Origin: Luteimonas wenzhouensis
GTDB lineage: Bacteria > Pseudomonadota > Gammaproteobacteria > Xanthomonadales > Xanthomonadaceae
Assembly: GCF_007859305.1 (NCBI RefSeq)
Contig: NZ_VOHE01000003.1
Coordinates: 1-64,000 of the forward strand
Length of the DNA: 64,000 nucleotides
Reading direction: 5' to 3'
The translations under genes and the position numbers were made by a program. Below are positions 21,601 through 30,018 of this stretch, piece after piece. A model generated the notes under the pieces. The model had not been told where the DNA came from and did not search any database. It worked only from the letters and a program-made list of their open reading frames with translations. Within the stretch, counting starts at the first letter, position 1. Each line of letters begins with the position of its first letter.

Positions 21601-21845
21601 ACTGGCGTGACGAGTACCTGTTCGCGGCCAACCAGGGCAACTCGACCAACCCGTTCTACGTCGAGGACTACCAGCAGTGGGACTTCAGCGTCACCAAGCA
21701 GCTGAACGACAACTGGTCGGTGGGCCTGGAGGCGATCAACCTCACCGGCGAGGACGTGCGCTGGCGTGCGCGTACCAACCTCCAGATGCTGCGCCTGCTC
21801 GACCAGAGCCCGCGGTACATGGCGGCGGTCCGCTACACCTTCTGA
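18669..21845 (+). CDS. TonB-dependent receptor heading the SapC-cupin-halogenase cassette
   Basis: 1058 residues from the ATG at 18669, preceded by GAGGA. The signal peptide ends INPAFAQ and is followed by DTIVVTG (TonB-box-like). The plug carries EDIGKFPDTNLAESLQRITG and RGFGPGYN, placing it in the TonB-Xanth-Caul group with the receptor at 12474. The large barrel ends AAVRYTF. It is probably induced by a LacI-family regulator, given two palindromes upstream. A strong intrinsic terminator directly follows, yet the SapC, cupin, halogenase and DUF6445 genes come next in the same direction, an arrangement seen repeatedly in Xanthomonadales, Caulobacterales and Alteromonadales. The substrate is unknown. 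Confidence 0.93.
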   Translation: MNHKLKGLKSKAMFTFVGGMLVINPAFAQDPAPQEPVAQSQPAGQDASTLDTIVVTGLRNSLENSMGIKRDTSGVVDAISAEDIGKFPDTNLAESLQRITGISIERRNGEGAQITARGFGPGYNLVTLNGRQIPGADAYSSGDVITGGVGAGTRGFNFAQLASEAISGITVFKTGRAHAPSGGMGATVDIQTTRPLNLPSGLTFNAGMKAMSDESQTIGSSITPELSSIVSWASDDKRWGASLSTSFQHRKGGEVQATENEWRVQPWTGTPEAWGDRVEVINAPAVGSLYSVPADLRYAFSNFERKRVNAQATLQFAPTDAVTFTLDYTHSTNELTEDRGEQTQWLNQGPFSRIEFDTSGAVAVPTYIREIVGTKDFGYEQQRNEQKYKLDSIGFNVDWQVTDRLNLNFDAHSSETKSLPNDPITGGSVTAFSFAGTSACQSAGGPYCGGNWAQEYWFNTGLPIMARTWYPESPNANDAFNNVNGVVNPEFPPEQIGTQIQRIWYSRQDSKVEQGRIDGTFDFDNSRLRFGVDSSKVSMRRLTSNDHQTVLGNWSVDNVGEEPGFQDLIRPINISGMFNDYNTDGAPHNAWWGNASQLAQWASGFYGTSSTISGVMANDNLIEEKTSAAYVQWEFDGQLGTMPYNLVLGARYEQTDLRSVSTIQVPQSINWNGDNDFAITPSAEEMPFAEEAEYNYWLPNLDFSIDFTSSLKGRLSLSQTIARAPYGNLYAGPTAAAPNGSVLLGFRATGAAQNPGLLPLESDNIDVALEWYFAPASYVSLTFFDKRVNNFIGNTQVQENLYGLRDPTGGPDAQAALAFLTSPACRAQVGPNAAPHACGANAIALFTAAALQRHADVTGGLAAYDGTDAQWNAMEALVRQPGREFVGIAEDPLYMFNVNRPVNQRKANIHGWELGSQYFFGDSGFGIQANYTKVSGDVGIDDAAAPGVEQFALTGLSDTANVVFMYEKYGWTARLAWNWRDEYLFAANQGNSTNPFYVEDYQQWDFSVTKQLNDNWSVGLEAINLTGEDVRWRARTNLQMLRLLDQSPRYMAAVRYTF

Positions 21846-21881
21846 GCTGAACCTCTCCAAGGCAAGGAAGGTGTGAAGGAC

Positions 21882-21913
21882 GGGGCCGTTGCGAAAGCAA
21901 CGGCCCCTTTTTT
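21882..21913 (+). terminator. Rho-independent terminator after the TonB receptor
   Basis: GGGGCCGTTGC (21882-21892) pairs perfectly with GCAACGGCCCC (21897-21907) around a GAAA tetraloop and is followed by six T residues. It lies 37 bases after the receptor stop and should separate receptor transcription from the SapC operon. The following 225 bases to the SapC start hold no gene. Confidence 0.93.
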
Positions 21914-22138
21914 CCGGCCGGCGCGTGCCGCGACGCCGGTCCGTATGGATCGCCGGCCGCTCGCGCGCGAAGGCCGCGCCGCCGACGCAGGATCCCCGCG
22001 CCGGTGCGCATGCGCCGCCTCGATTTAATCGCGCGGCGGGGGCATCATTGCAATGGTCGCCACGACGCGTGGCGCATCCCCGAACGAACGCCGGCGGTCG
22101 ACACCGCCGGCACGGTCCGGGCCAATGCCGGAGACGAC

Positions 22139-22894
22139 ATGGCGCGACACGAACTGCTCGACAACGTGGTCCACAAGGACCTGCGCGTGGACACCCGCTT
22201 CGGCGCTGGCCTGGGCGACCCGGCCGGCCTGGTCCCGGTGTGGCCGACCGAGTTCGCCGAACTCCAGCGCGAGTACCCGATCTTCCTGCAGAAGGGCGAG
22301 GGCGAATCGGAGTACCACGCGGTGGCCCTGCTCGGCTTCGATGCATCGGAGAACCTGTTCCTGGACGGAGACCGCTGGAACGCGAACTACCTGCCGGGCG
22401 CGGTCGTGCGCGGGCCGTTCTCGATCGGCTTCCGCGACCCGGTGCCGGGTGGCTCGCTCGAACCCGAGCCGGTCGTGCACGTCGACATGGAGCATCCGCG
22501 CGTGGCCCGCGACGGCGAGGGCGTGGCGGTGTTCATGCCCAAGGGCGGGCACAGCCCCTACCTCGACCACGTGATCACCGTGCTCAAGGGCATCCACGAC
22601 GGGGTCGCGGCGGCGCGCGCGATGTTCGCCACGCTCGACCGGCTCGGCCTGCTCCAGCCGGTGGACCTGGACGTGCGTTTCGACGAGGCCCGTGGCGCCC
22701 GCGTCACCGGCCTGTACGGCATCGACCGCGACCGCCTGGCCGCGCTCGAGGCCGGGCAGCTGCACGCGCTGCATCGCGACGGGCTGCTCGAGGGCGTCTA
22801 CCTGATGCTTGCCTCGCTCTACAACATGCGCCGGCTGATCGCCGAGAAGCAGCGCCGGCTGCGGGCCCAGGACGGCGCGGGCGCGGCGGCCTGA
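22139..22894 (+). CDS. SapC family protein of the TonB receptor cassette
   Basis: 251 residues from the ATG at 22139 (MARHELLDNVVHKDLRVD). It shows the SapC-family pattern: PVWPTEFAELQREYPIFL, then ALLGFDASENLFL, RWNANYLPGAVVRGPFSIGF, and a C-terminal half with VDLDVRFDEA and YLMLASLYNMRRL. It has no signal peptide. SapC was named in Campylobacter S-layer work, but its biochemical role is unclear. In proteobacteria such genes regularly accompany TonB receptors, cupin_8 proteins and flavin halogenases. It is followed after five bases by the cupin gene, so they are co-transcribed. Confidence 0.88.
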   Translation: MARHELLDNVVHKDLRVDTRFGAGLGDPAGLVPVWPTEFAELQREYPIFLQKGEGESEYHAVALLGFDASENLFLDGDRWNANYLPGAVVRGPFSIGFRDPVPGGSLEPEPVVHVDMEHPRVARDGEGVAVFMPKGGHSPYLDHVITVLKGIHDGVAAARAMFATLDRLGLLQPVDLDVRFDEARGARVTGLYGIDRDRLAALEAGQLHALHRDGLLEGVYLMLASLYNMRRLIAEKQRRLRAQDGAGAAA

Positions 22895-22899
22895 GGCGC

Positions 22900-23922
22900 A
22901 TGGCCGCATCCCCCGCCCGCGTGCGCGAGATCCGCGGCAGCCGGCCCGACCAGCTGCCGCTGCCGGAACTGCTGGCCGGCGGCGAACCGGTCGTGCTCAG
23001 GGGGCTGGTGGATGGCTGGAGCCTGGTGCAGGCCGGACGCGACTCGGCGCGGGCGGCGATGGACCACCTGCTCGAGCACTACAACGGCCGGCCGCTGCCG
23101 TATTCCTGGGGACCGCCCGAAACCCGGGGGCGCCCGTTCTACCAGGACGGCTTCACCCGGCTCAACACCGAGGCCCGGCGCGGCACGCTCGACGCGGTGC
23201 TGGCGGACATCGCCGCGCACCTGGACGATCCCTCGCCACCCACCCACTACGTGGCCTCGGTGCCGGTCGACGGCGTGTTGCCGGGGCTGCGCGCGGCCAA
23301 CGACCTGGACTTCGCGGCCCACGGCGTGGAGGCGCCGCCGGCGATCTGGATCGGCAACCGCGTCACCGCCTCGTGCCATTACGACGCGCCCGACAACATC
23401 GCCTGCTGCGCGGTCGGGCGTCGCCGCTTCACCCTGTTCCCGCCCGCGCAGGTGCACAACCTCTACCCGGGCCCGCTCGAGCCCACCCCCGGCGGCCAGG
23501 CAGTGAGCGTGGTGGACTTCGACGCGCCGGACCTGGCGCGCTATCCGCGCTTCGCCGAGGCGCTCGCCCACGCGCGGGTGGCCGAGCTCCAGGCAGGCGA
23601 TGCGCTGTTCATCCCGAGCATGTGGTGGCACCACGTCCAGGCGCTGGAGCCGTTCAACGTGCTGGTCAACTACTGGTGGAGCAGCATGCCGGCCTGGATC
23701 CCCACGCCGATGCACGCGCTCTACCACGCGATGTGGGCGATCCGCGACCGGCCCGAGCGCGAGAAGCAGGCCTGGCGCGAGATCTTCGAGTACTACGTGT
23801 TCGGCCCCGCGGAGCGGGCCGGCGAACACCTGCCGGAGCCGGCGCGCGGCGCGCTCGGCCCGATGGACGAAACCATGGCGCGGCGGATGCGGGCGATGCT
23901 GATCGCCCGGCTCAACCGCTGA
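22900..23922 (+). CDS. Cupin-like JmjC (cupin_8) putative Fe(II)/2-oxoglutarate oxygenase
   Basis: 340 residues from the ATG at 22900, five bases after the sapC stop. The longer frame starting at 21889 is the shadow of sapC. The fold is the cupin_8/JmjC double-stranded beta-helix. CHYDAPDNIACC supplies the HxD metal pair, RRFTLFPPAQVHNLYPG follows as in other cupin_8 proteins, and WWHHVQAL supplies the distal histidine near residue 245. A small-molecule or protein hydroxylase is therefore likely, and the substrate is unknown. Genes of this type sit between SapC and the halogenase in many TonB receptor loci. Confidence 0.88.
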   Translation: MAASPARVREIRGSRPDQLPLPELLAGGEPVVLRGLVDGWSLVQAGRDSARAAMDHLLEHYNGRPLPYSWGPPETRGRPFYQDGFTRLNTEARRGTLDAVLADIAAHLDDPSPPTHYVASVPVDGVLPGLRAANDLDFAAHGVEAPPAIWIGNRVTASCHYDAPDNIACCAVGRRRFTLFPPAQVHNLYPGPLEPTPGGQAVSVVDFDAPDLARYPRFAEALAHARVAELQAGDALFIPSMWWHHVQALEPFNVLVNYWWSSMPAWIPTPMHALYHAMWAIRDRPEREKQAWREIFEYYVFGPAERAGEHLPEPARGALGPMDETMARRMRAMLIARLNR

Positions 23923-23978
23923 CGCCCGCCGGCGGCGCGCGTCGCCGGCTCACTGCATCATCCGGGGAGGAACCAGAC

Positions 23979-25613
23979 ATGAGCGAAGGCAGGATCAGGC
24001 GCGTCGTCATCGCCGGCGGCGGCACCGCGGGCTGGATCGCGGCGTGCGCGCTCACCCACCAGTTTCCCAAGGACGTCCTCAAGGTCGTGCTGGTGGAGTC
24101 CGAACAGATCGGCACCGTGGGCGTGGGCGAATCGACCATCCCCACCATCCGCACCTTCCACGACCTGCTCGGGATCGACGAGCGCGAGTTCATGAGTTCG
24201 GTGGCGGCAAGCTTCAAGCTCTCGATCTCGTTCGAGAACTGGCTGCGCCCCGGCCACCGCTATTTCCACCCGTTCGGCCTGACCGGGCTCAACACCTGGG
24301 CCTGCGAGTTCCACCACTTCTGGCTCGACTCGCGCCGCCGCGGTGTGCAGTCCGAGCTGGGCGACTTCTGCCTGGAGACCGTCGCCTCGCGCGCGGACCG
24401 CTTCGTCCTGCTCGGCAAGGACGGCAGCGCCGGCCAGTGGTCGACCCGCTGGGCCAGCGGCGGGATGTCGCCCGACCGGCTGCGGGTCAACTACGCCTAC
24501 CACTTCGACGCCGGCCTGTACGCGGCCTACATGCGCGAGCGCGCCGAGCGCCAGGGCCTGGTGCGGATCGAGGGCCGGATCGAGCAGGTGCGCCAGCACC
24601 CGGAGACCGGCTACATCGAAGCGCTGGTGCTCGACGATGGCACCGTGATCGAGGGCGACCTGTTCATCGACTGCACCGGCGGGCGCGCGGTGCTCAGCGA
24701 GCAGGCGCTCAAGACCGGCTACGAGGACTGGGACAACTGGCTGCCGAGCAACCGCGCGGTCGCCCTGCAGACCGAGGCCGACGGCCCGGCGGTGCCGTAC
24801 ACGCGGGCGATCGCGCACGAGGCCGGCTGGCACTGGAAGATCGCCCTGCAGCACCGCATCGGCTGCGGGATCGTGTTCTCCAATGCGCACATGTCCGACG
24901 ACGAGGCGACCGCCAGGTTGCTGAAGGAGAACCCGGCCAAGCCGCTGCGCGACCCCTGGATCATCCCGTTCCGCACCGGGCGCCGGCGCAAGGCCTGGAA
25001 CAAGAACGTCATCGCCATCGGGCTATCGAGCGGCTTCATCGAGCCGCTCGAGTCGACCAGCATCCACTTGACCCTGAGCGGCGTGGCCCGGCTGATCAAG
25101 CTGTTCCCCCACGATGGCATCGACGAATCGATGGTGCGCCGCTACAACGATGTCAGCCGCTCCGAGATGGAGCACGTGCGCGACTTCATCATCCTCCATT
25201 ACCACCTCAACCAGCGCGACGAGCCGATGTGGCAGCAGGTGCGCCACATGCAGCTGCCCGACGAGCTCGCGCACCGGATCCAGATGTTCCGCGACCGCGC
25301 CCATGCGACGCAGGGCGAGAACGAGCTGTTCCGGCTCGATTCGTGGACCCACTGCCTGCTCGGCCAGGGCGTGGAGCCGCGGTCGTGGCATCCGCTGGCG
25401 CGCACCCTCGCCGACGACGACCTCAAGCGCCTGTTCGACGGCATCCGCCAGCCGATCCGCCAGGCGGTGGCGGCCATGCCCTCGCACCAGCAGTTCCTCG
25501 ACCAGTACTGCAAGGCGCCGCAGTCGGCCTGGGAGCTGATGTACGAGCGGGCCCGCGCCCACGCGCGCATCACCGGCAAGATCGCCGGCGTGGGCGGCGA
25601 GCTGCGGCAGTGA
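23979..25613 (+). CDS. Flavin-dependent tryptophan-halogenase family protein
   Basis: 544 residues from the ATG at 23979, preceded by GGGGAGG. Visible motifs are GGGTAGW (13-19), VGVGESTIPT, the catalytic lysine in SFKLSISF (Lys80), and FIEPLESTS (353-361) with the presumed catalytic Glu358. The WxWxIP signature reads W-H-W-K-I-A (284-289), so its proline is replaced by alanine. The enzyme should use FADH2 and halide to halogenate an electron-rich ring. Related enzymes from TonB receptor loci of Xanthomonas and Brevundimonas have been reported to brominate indoles (from memory). It is third in the cassette, and its stop lies seven bases before the next gene. Confidence 0.92.
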   Translation: MSEGRIRRVVIAGGGTAGWIAACALTHQFPKDVLKVVLVESEQIGTVGVGESTIPTIRTFHDLLGIDEREFMSSVAASFKLSISFENWLRPGHRYFHPFGLTGLNTWACEFHHFWLDSRRRGVQSELGDFCLETVASRADRFVLLGKDGSAGQWSTRWASGGMSPDRLRVNYAYHFDAGLYAAYMRERAERQGLVRIEGRIEQVRQHPETGYIEALVLDDGTVIEGDLFIDCTGGRAVLSEQALKTGYEDWDNWLPSNRAVALQTEADGPAVPYTRAIAHEAGWHWKIALQHRIGCGIVFSNAHMSDDEATARLLKENPAKPLRDPWIIPFRTGRRRKAWNKNVIAIGLSSGFIEPLESTSIHLTLSGVARLIKLFPHDGIDESMVRRYNDVSRSEMEHVRDFIILHYHLNQRDEPMWQQVRHMQLPDELAHRIQMFRDRAHATQGENELFRLDSWTHCLLGQGVEPRSWHPLARTLADDDLKRLFDGIRQPIRQAVAAMPSHQQFLDQYCKAPQSAWELMYERARAHARITGKIAGVGGELRQ

Positions 25614-25620
25614 ACCTGCG

Positions 25621-26331
25621 GTGCTGATCCAGCCGCATCCGGGCATGCGGATGCAGGTCCGCCGGCTCGGCGTCGAGCAGGCGCCGCTGCTGGTCATCGA
25701 CCAGGCGGTGGCCGATCCCGAGCGCCTGGTGCGCAAGGCCGCGCGTGGGCATTTCCGGCCGCAGGGCGCGATGTTCCCCGGCCTGCGGCTGCGTGCGCCG
25801 CTGTTCTACGAGGCCTTCCTCGAACGCCTGCTGCGACCGCTGCTGGCCGAGCACTTCGGCCTGCCCGCGGACGGCCGCCTGGCGTTCCCGATGTGCCACT
25901 TCTCGCTGGTCACCCAGCCCCCGGAACGGCTGGTGTTCCTGCAGCGCGTGCCGCACATCGATTCGGCCGCGGACAACGGCCTGGCGACCGTGCACTACCT
26001 GTTCCGCGGGGAGTGGGGCGGCACCGCGTTCTACCGCCACCGCGCCACCGGCTACGAGCGCGTGGACGAGGCGCGGCGCGACCGCTACTTCGCGGCATTG
26101 CAGGACGAGAGCCGGCGCGAGGACGCGACCGGCGCCGGCTACATCAACGGCGACTCCGCGCTGTTCGAGCGCATCGACAGCGTCGATGGCGCGTTCAACC
26201 GGCTGGTGGTCTACCGCCGCAACTCGCTGCATTCGGGCAATATCGACAACCGGCGGGTGCCGCCGGCGGACGTCCAGGCGGGCCGCCTCTCGGTCAACAG
26301 CTTCATCGACGTGCTGGACCCGGGCGGGTGA
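25621..26331 (+). CDS. DUF6445 family protein, probable Fe(II)/2OG oxygenase fold
   Basis: 236 residues using a GTG at 25621, seven bases after the halogenase stop; ATG codons 24 and 30 bases later are alternatives. The sequence resembles DUF6445 proteins (assignment from memory). It carries VPHIDS (His112, Asp114) and NSLHSGNI (His204), spaced as the HxD...H iron triad of 2-oxoglutarate oxygenases. YLFRGEWGGTAFY lies between them. The substrate is unknown. Its tight linkage to halogenase, cupin and SapC suggests that the four act on the same imported or secreted molecule; that is inference. Confidence 0.75.
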   Translation: MLIQPHPGMRMQVRRLGVEQAPLLVIDQAVADPERLVRKAARGHFRPQGAMFPGLRLRAPLFYEAFLERLLRPLLAEHFGLPADGRLAFPMCHFSLVTQPPERLVFLQRVPHIDSAADNGLATVHYLFRGEWGGTAFYRHRATGYERVDEARRDRYFAALQDESRREDATGAGYINGDSALFERIDSVDGAFNRLVVYRRNSLHSGNIDNRRVPPADVQAGRLSVNSFIDVLDPGG

Positions 26332-26359
26332 CCGCGCGGATGCGTGCGGTGGGCGGACC

Positions 26360-27622
26360 TTGAGCGCGCTCCTGCTGCTGATGCTGCAGCTGTCGCTGGT
26401 GCTGGCCGCGGCCAAGGCCTGCGGCGCGGTGCTGCGCCGCCTCGGCCAGCCGCCAGTCATCGGCGAGATGGCCGGCGGCCTGCTGCTGGGACCGCTGGCG
26501 TTCGGGGCCTGGCTGCCGCACGCGCATGCCGCGGTATTCCCGGCCGACTCGCTGCCGGTGCTGTCGGGCCTGGGCACGCTGGGCGTGGCCCTGTTCATGT
26601 TCATCATGGGGGCCGAACTGCGGGCGCCCGACGGCACCCGCGCGCAGCTGCGCGCGGCCGTGTCGATCGGCGGCGTGGGCATCGCCGCGCCGCTGGCGCT
26701 GGGCCTGGCGGTGGCCCCCGCGCTGTATCCGCGCTTCGCCCCTGACGGCGTGGGCTACTGGCCGTTCGCCCTGTTCGTGGCCGCGGCGATCTCGGTGACC
26801 GCGTTTCCGGTGCTGGCGCGCATCCTGCGCGACCGCGGCCTGGCCCGCTCCACGCCGGGCCGGCTGGCGCTGGGCGCGGGCCTGGTCAACGACGCGGTGG
26901 TGTGGATCTTCCTGGCCGCGGTGCTGGCCGTGGCCGGGGGCGGTTCGGGGCGCGCGGTGGCCGCCACGGCCGCGGGCGCGGTGGTCCTGGCGGGCGTCGC
27001 CTTCCGGTGGCTCCGGCCGCTGTACGCACGGCTGCTGCGCCCGGCGGCGGGCGACGGCGCGCCGTCGTCTTCGGCCCTGGTGCCGGTGCTGCTGGGCCTG
27101 CTGGGCTGCGCGGCGTTCTCGGAATGGATCGGGCTGCACGCCATCTTCGGCGCCTTCGTGTTCGGCGCCTGCCTGCCGCGCGACGACCGGATCCTGGCCT
27201 GGTGCGTGCGCGCCATCGAGCCGCTCGCGATCGGCCTGCTGATGCCGGTGATGTTCGCGGTGGCCGGGCAGCACGCCACCCCGGAGGCGTTCGGCGCCAT
27301 GGGCGCGGGTGTGTTCGCCCTGCTGCTGGCGGTGGCGATCAGCGGCAAGCTGGCCGGCTGCGCCGCCGGGGCCCGGCTGTGCGGCCATGGCTGGCGCGAC
27401 AGTCTGGCGGTGGGGGCGCTGATGAACGCACGCGGGCTCATGGAGCTGATCGTGATCCGGATCGGCTATGACGCCGGCCTGATCGGCCCGGAGCTGTTCA
27501 CCATGCTGTTCGCGCTGACCCTGGTGACCACGGTGATGGCATCGCCGCTGCTGTCCCTGCTCTACCGCGGCACCCCGTGGCCGGCGCCGGCCGCGGCCAT
27601 CGTCCCCGAACGCAATGCCTGA
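26360..27622 (+). CDS. Kef/CPA2-type cation:proton antiporter
   Basis: 420 residues if translation begins at the TTG at 26360 (GGCGGA just upstream), or 413 from the ATG at 26381. About twelve hydrophobic segments cover the length. GQPPVIGEMAGGLLLGP near the N-terminus and ISVTAFPVLARIL are classical for KefB/CPA2 proteins. GLVNDAVVW carries an Asn-Asp pair at the ion-binding site where electrogenic members have Asp-Asp. MNARGLMELIVI lies near the end. There is no C-terminal TrkA-N or RCK domain, so nucleotide gating is not expected. It probably exchanges Na+ or K+ for H+ at the inner membrane. It starts 28 bases after the DUF6445 gene, perhaps by chance. Confidence 0.87.
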   Translation: MSALLLLMLQLSLVLAAAKACGAVLRRLGQPPVIGEMAGGLLLGPLAFGAWLPHAHAAVFPADSLPVLSGLGTLGVALFMFIMGAELRAPDGTRAQLRAAVSIGGVGIAAPLALGLAVAPALYPRFAPDGVGYWPFALFVAAAISVTAFPVLARILRDRGLARSTPGRLALGAGLVNDAVVWIFLAAVLAVAGGGSGRAVAATAAGAVVLAGVAFRWLRPLYARLLRPAAGDGAPSSSALVPVLLGLLGCAAFSEWIGLHAIFGAFVFGACLPRDDRILAWCVRAIEPLAIGLLMPVMFAVAGQHATPEAFGAMGAGVFALLLAVAISGKLAGCAAGARLCGHGWRDSLAVGALMNARGLMELIVIRIGYDAGLIGPELFTMLFALTLVTTVMASPLLSLLYRGTPWPAPAAAIVPERNA

Positions 27623-27671
27623 ACCAAGCGGCGTCCGGGGGGCTGCGACGGCGCTCGCCTAGAATGGGCGC

Positions 27672-29852
27672 ATGGATGTCTCCCACCTGCTCGACGGGCT
27701 GAACGCGGCCCAGCGCGAGGCCGTGTCCGCGCCGCCCGGCCATTACCTGGTCCTGGCTGGCGCCGGCAGCGGCAAGACCCGCGTGCTCACCCACCGCATC
27801 GCCTGGCTGCACGAGGTGGTCGGCGTCCCCGTGCACGGCATCTTCGCCGTCACCTTCACCAACAAGGCCGCGGCCGAGATGCGCCACCGGATCGAGGGCC
27901 AGCTGCGCCACGGCGCGCGCGGGCTGTGGATCGGCACCTTCCACGGCCTCGCCCACCGCCTGCTGCGCCTGCACTGGCAGGACGCGAAGCTGCCCGAAGG
28001 CTTCCAGATCCTCGACAGCGACGACCAGCTGCGCCTGGTCAAGCGCGTGGTCCAGCAGCTGGAGTTCGACGAGGCGCGCTTCCCGCCGCGCCAGGTTGCG
28101 TGGTGGATCAACGCGCAGAAGGACGAGGGCCGCCGCCCGCAGCACATCCAGGCCGCCGGCGACGAGTGGTCGAGCGTGATGCTGCGCAGCTACCAGCTCT
28201 ACCAGGAGCGCTGCGACCGCGCCGGGCTGGTGGACTTCGCCGAGATCCTGCTGCGCGCACACGAACTGCTGCGCGACCACCCGCCGCTGCTCGCGCACTA
28301 CCGCCAGCGCTTCGGCCAGCTGCTGGTCGACGAGTTCCAGGACACCAACGCGATCCAGTACGGCTTCGTCCGCCTGCTCGCCGGCGACACCGGCCAGGTG
28401 TTCGTGGTCGGCGATGACGACCAGTCGATCTACGGCTGGCGCGGGGCCAGGGTCGAGAACATGCAGCGCTTCCTGCGCGATTTCCCCGGCGCCCGGACCA
28501 TCCGCCTGGAGCAGAACTACCGCTCCAGCGCCAACATCCTGGGCGCCGCCAACGCGGTGATCGCGCACAATCCCGACCGGCTCGGCAAGCAGCTGTGGAC
28601 CGACAGCGGCGACGGCGAGCCGATCGACCTGTACGCGGCCTACAACGAGATCGACGAGGCGCGCTTCGTGATCGAGCGCATCGCGCAGTGGGTGCAGGGC
28701 GGCGGCAGCCACGGCGACTGCGCGATCCTCTACCGCAGCAACGCCCAGTCGCGCGCGTTCGAGGAGGCGCTGCTCGCCGAACAGGTCCCCTACCGCGTGT
28801 ACGGCGGCGTGCGCTTCTTCGAACGGGCCGAGGTCAAGGACACCCTGGCCTACCTGCGCCTGGTCGCCAACCGCGACGACGACGCGGCCTTCGAGCGCGC
28901 GGTCAACACCCCGGCCCGCGGGATCGGCGAGCGCACCCTCGACGAGGTGCGGCGGCTGGCGCGCGGGCAGGGCATGTCGCTGTGGCAGGCCTCGCGGCGG
29001 GTGCAGCAGGCCGGCGCGCTGCAGGCCCGGGCGCGCAATGCACTGGCCGGCTTCCACGCGCTGATCGACGCGCTCGACGGCGAGGTGGCCGAGCTGCCGC
29101 TCAAGGACAAGATCGACCACGTGCTGGCGCGCTCGGGCCTGCGCGTGCACTACACCAACGAATCCAAGGGCGCGGCCGACTCGCGCGTGGACAACCTCGA
29201 CGAACTGGTCTCGGTGGCCTCGCGCTTCGTCCGGGGCGACGAGGACGACGCGGCGCAGCTCAGCGAGCTGGTCGCGTTCCTGTCCTACGCCGCGCTCGAG
29301 GCCGGCGAGGGCCAGGCCCAGGCCGGCGAGGACGGGGTCCAGCTGATGACCCTGCACAGCGCCAAGGGCCTGGAGTTCCCGCTGGTGTTCCTGGTCGGCA
29401 TGGAGGAAGGACTGTTCCCCAATGCGCGCTCGGTCGACGAGAGCGGGCGGCTGGAGGAAGAGCGCCGGCTGGCCTACGTGGGCATCACCCGCGCCAGGCA
29501 GAAGCTGGTGCTCAGCTATGCCGAGGCGCGCCGCCTCCACGGCCAGGACATGTACGGCGTGCCCTCGCGCTTCCTGCGCGAGATCCCGCCGGCGCTGCTC
29601 AACGAAGTGCGGCCGCGGGTGCAGGTGTCGCGCCCGGCCTACGCGCCGCGGCCGCGGCGCGACTGGGGCCACGCCGCGCTGGACGAGGCGCCGGGCCTGC
29701 GGATCGGGCAATCGGTGGTGCATGCGAAGTTCGGCGCCGGCGTCGTGACCGATCTCGAAGGCAGCGGCGCCCACGCGCGCGTGCAGGTGAACTTCGAGGA
29801 CGCGGGCGCCAAGTGGCTGGTGCTCGCCTACGCGAACCTGCAGGAGGCCTGA
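27672..29852 (+). CDS. uvrD: DNA helicase II (UvrD)
   Basis: 726 residues, the usual length. All SF1A helicase motifs are visible: AGAGSGKT (I), TFTNKAAAEM (Ia), LLVDEFQDTN (II), VVGDDDQSIYGWRGA (III), EQNYRSSANI (IV), TLHSAKGLEFPLVF (V) and LAYVGITRARQKL (VI). A Tudor-like C-terminal extension ends the protein (GQSVVHAKFGAGVV...). It unwinds DNA 3'-5' in mismatch and nucleotide-excision repair. It stands alone with its own short leader, 49 bases after the antiporter. Confidence 0.96.
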   Translation: MDVSHLLDGLNAAQREAVSAPPGHYLVLAGAGSGKTRVLTHRIAWLHEVVGVPVHGIFAVTFTNKAAAEMRHRIEGQLRHGARGLWIGTFHGLAHRLLRLHWQDAKLPEGFQILDSDDQLRLVKRVVQQLEFDEARFPPRQVAWWINAQKDEGRRPQHIQAAGDEWSSVMLRSYQLYQERCDRAGLVDFAEILLRAHELLRDHPPLLAHYRQRFGQLLVDEFQDTNAIQYGFVRLLAGDTGQVFVVGDDDQSIYGWRGARVENMQRFLRDFPGARTIRLEQNYRSSANILGAANAVIAHNPDRLGKQLWTDSGDGEPIDLYAAYNEIDEARFVIERIAQWVQGGGSHGDCAILYRSNAQSRAFEEALLAEQVPYRVYGGVRFFERAEVKDTLAYLRLVANRDDDAAFERAVNTPARGIGERTLDEVRRLARGQGMSLWQASRRVQQAGALQARARNALAGFHALIDALDGEVAELPLKDKIDHVLARSGLRVHYTNESKGAADSRVDNLDELVSVASRFVRGDEDDAAQLSELVAFLSYAALEAGEGQAQAGEDGVQLMTLHSAKGLEFPLVFLVGMEEGLFPNARSVDESGRLEEERRLAYVGITRARQKLVLSYAEARRLHGQDMYGVPSRFLREIPPALLNEVRPRVQVSRPAYAPRPRRDWGHAALDEAPGLRIGQSVVHAKFGAGVVTDLEGSGAHARVQVNFEDAGAKWLVLAYANLQEA

Positions 29853-30018
29853 GGCGGACCGCGGGGGGGCGGCGCCGCGCATGGGTGCCGGCCCTGGCGC
29901 GCGGCGGCGGTGGCCGGTCGCGCGTCGCTCACGCCGGTCCGGCGAGACTGGACGCGGCCTCCGGATCCCGGGCATGGTGCGGACCGGGGGCATCCGCAAC
30001 CGTCCGTGGGAGGTGGAG

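Noticed and set aside
21889..22899. N-terminal extension of the cupin gene to 21889
   Set aside because: It overlaps sapC in another frame and begins inside the receptor terminator; the ATG at 22900 fits the family.
23373..23978. N-terminal extension of the halogenase gene
   Set aside because: Arg/Gly-rich shadow of the cupin gene; the ATG at 23979 has a strong ribosome-binding site and starts the FAD fold.
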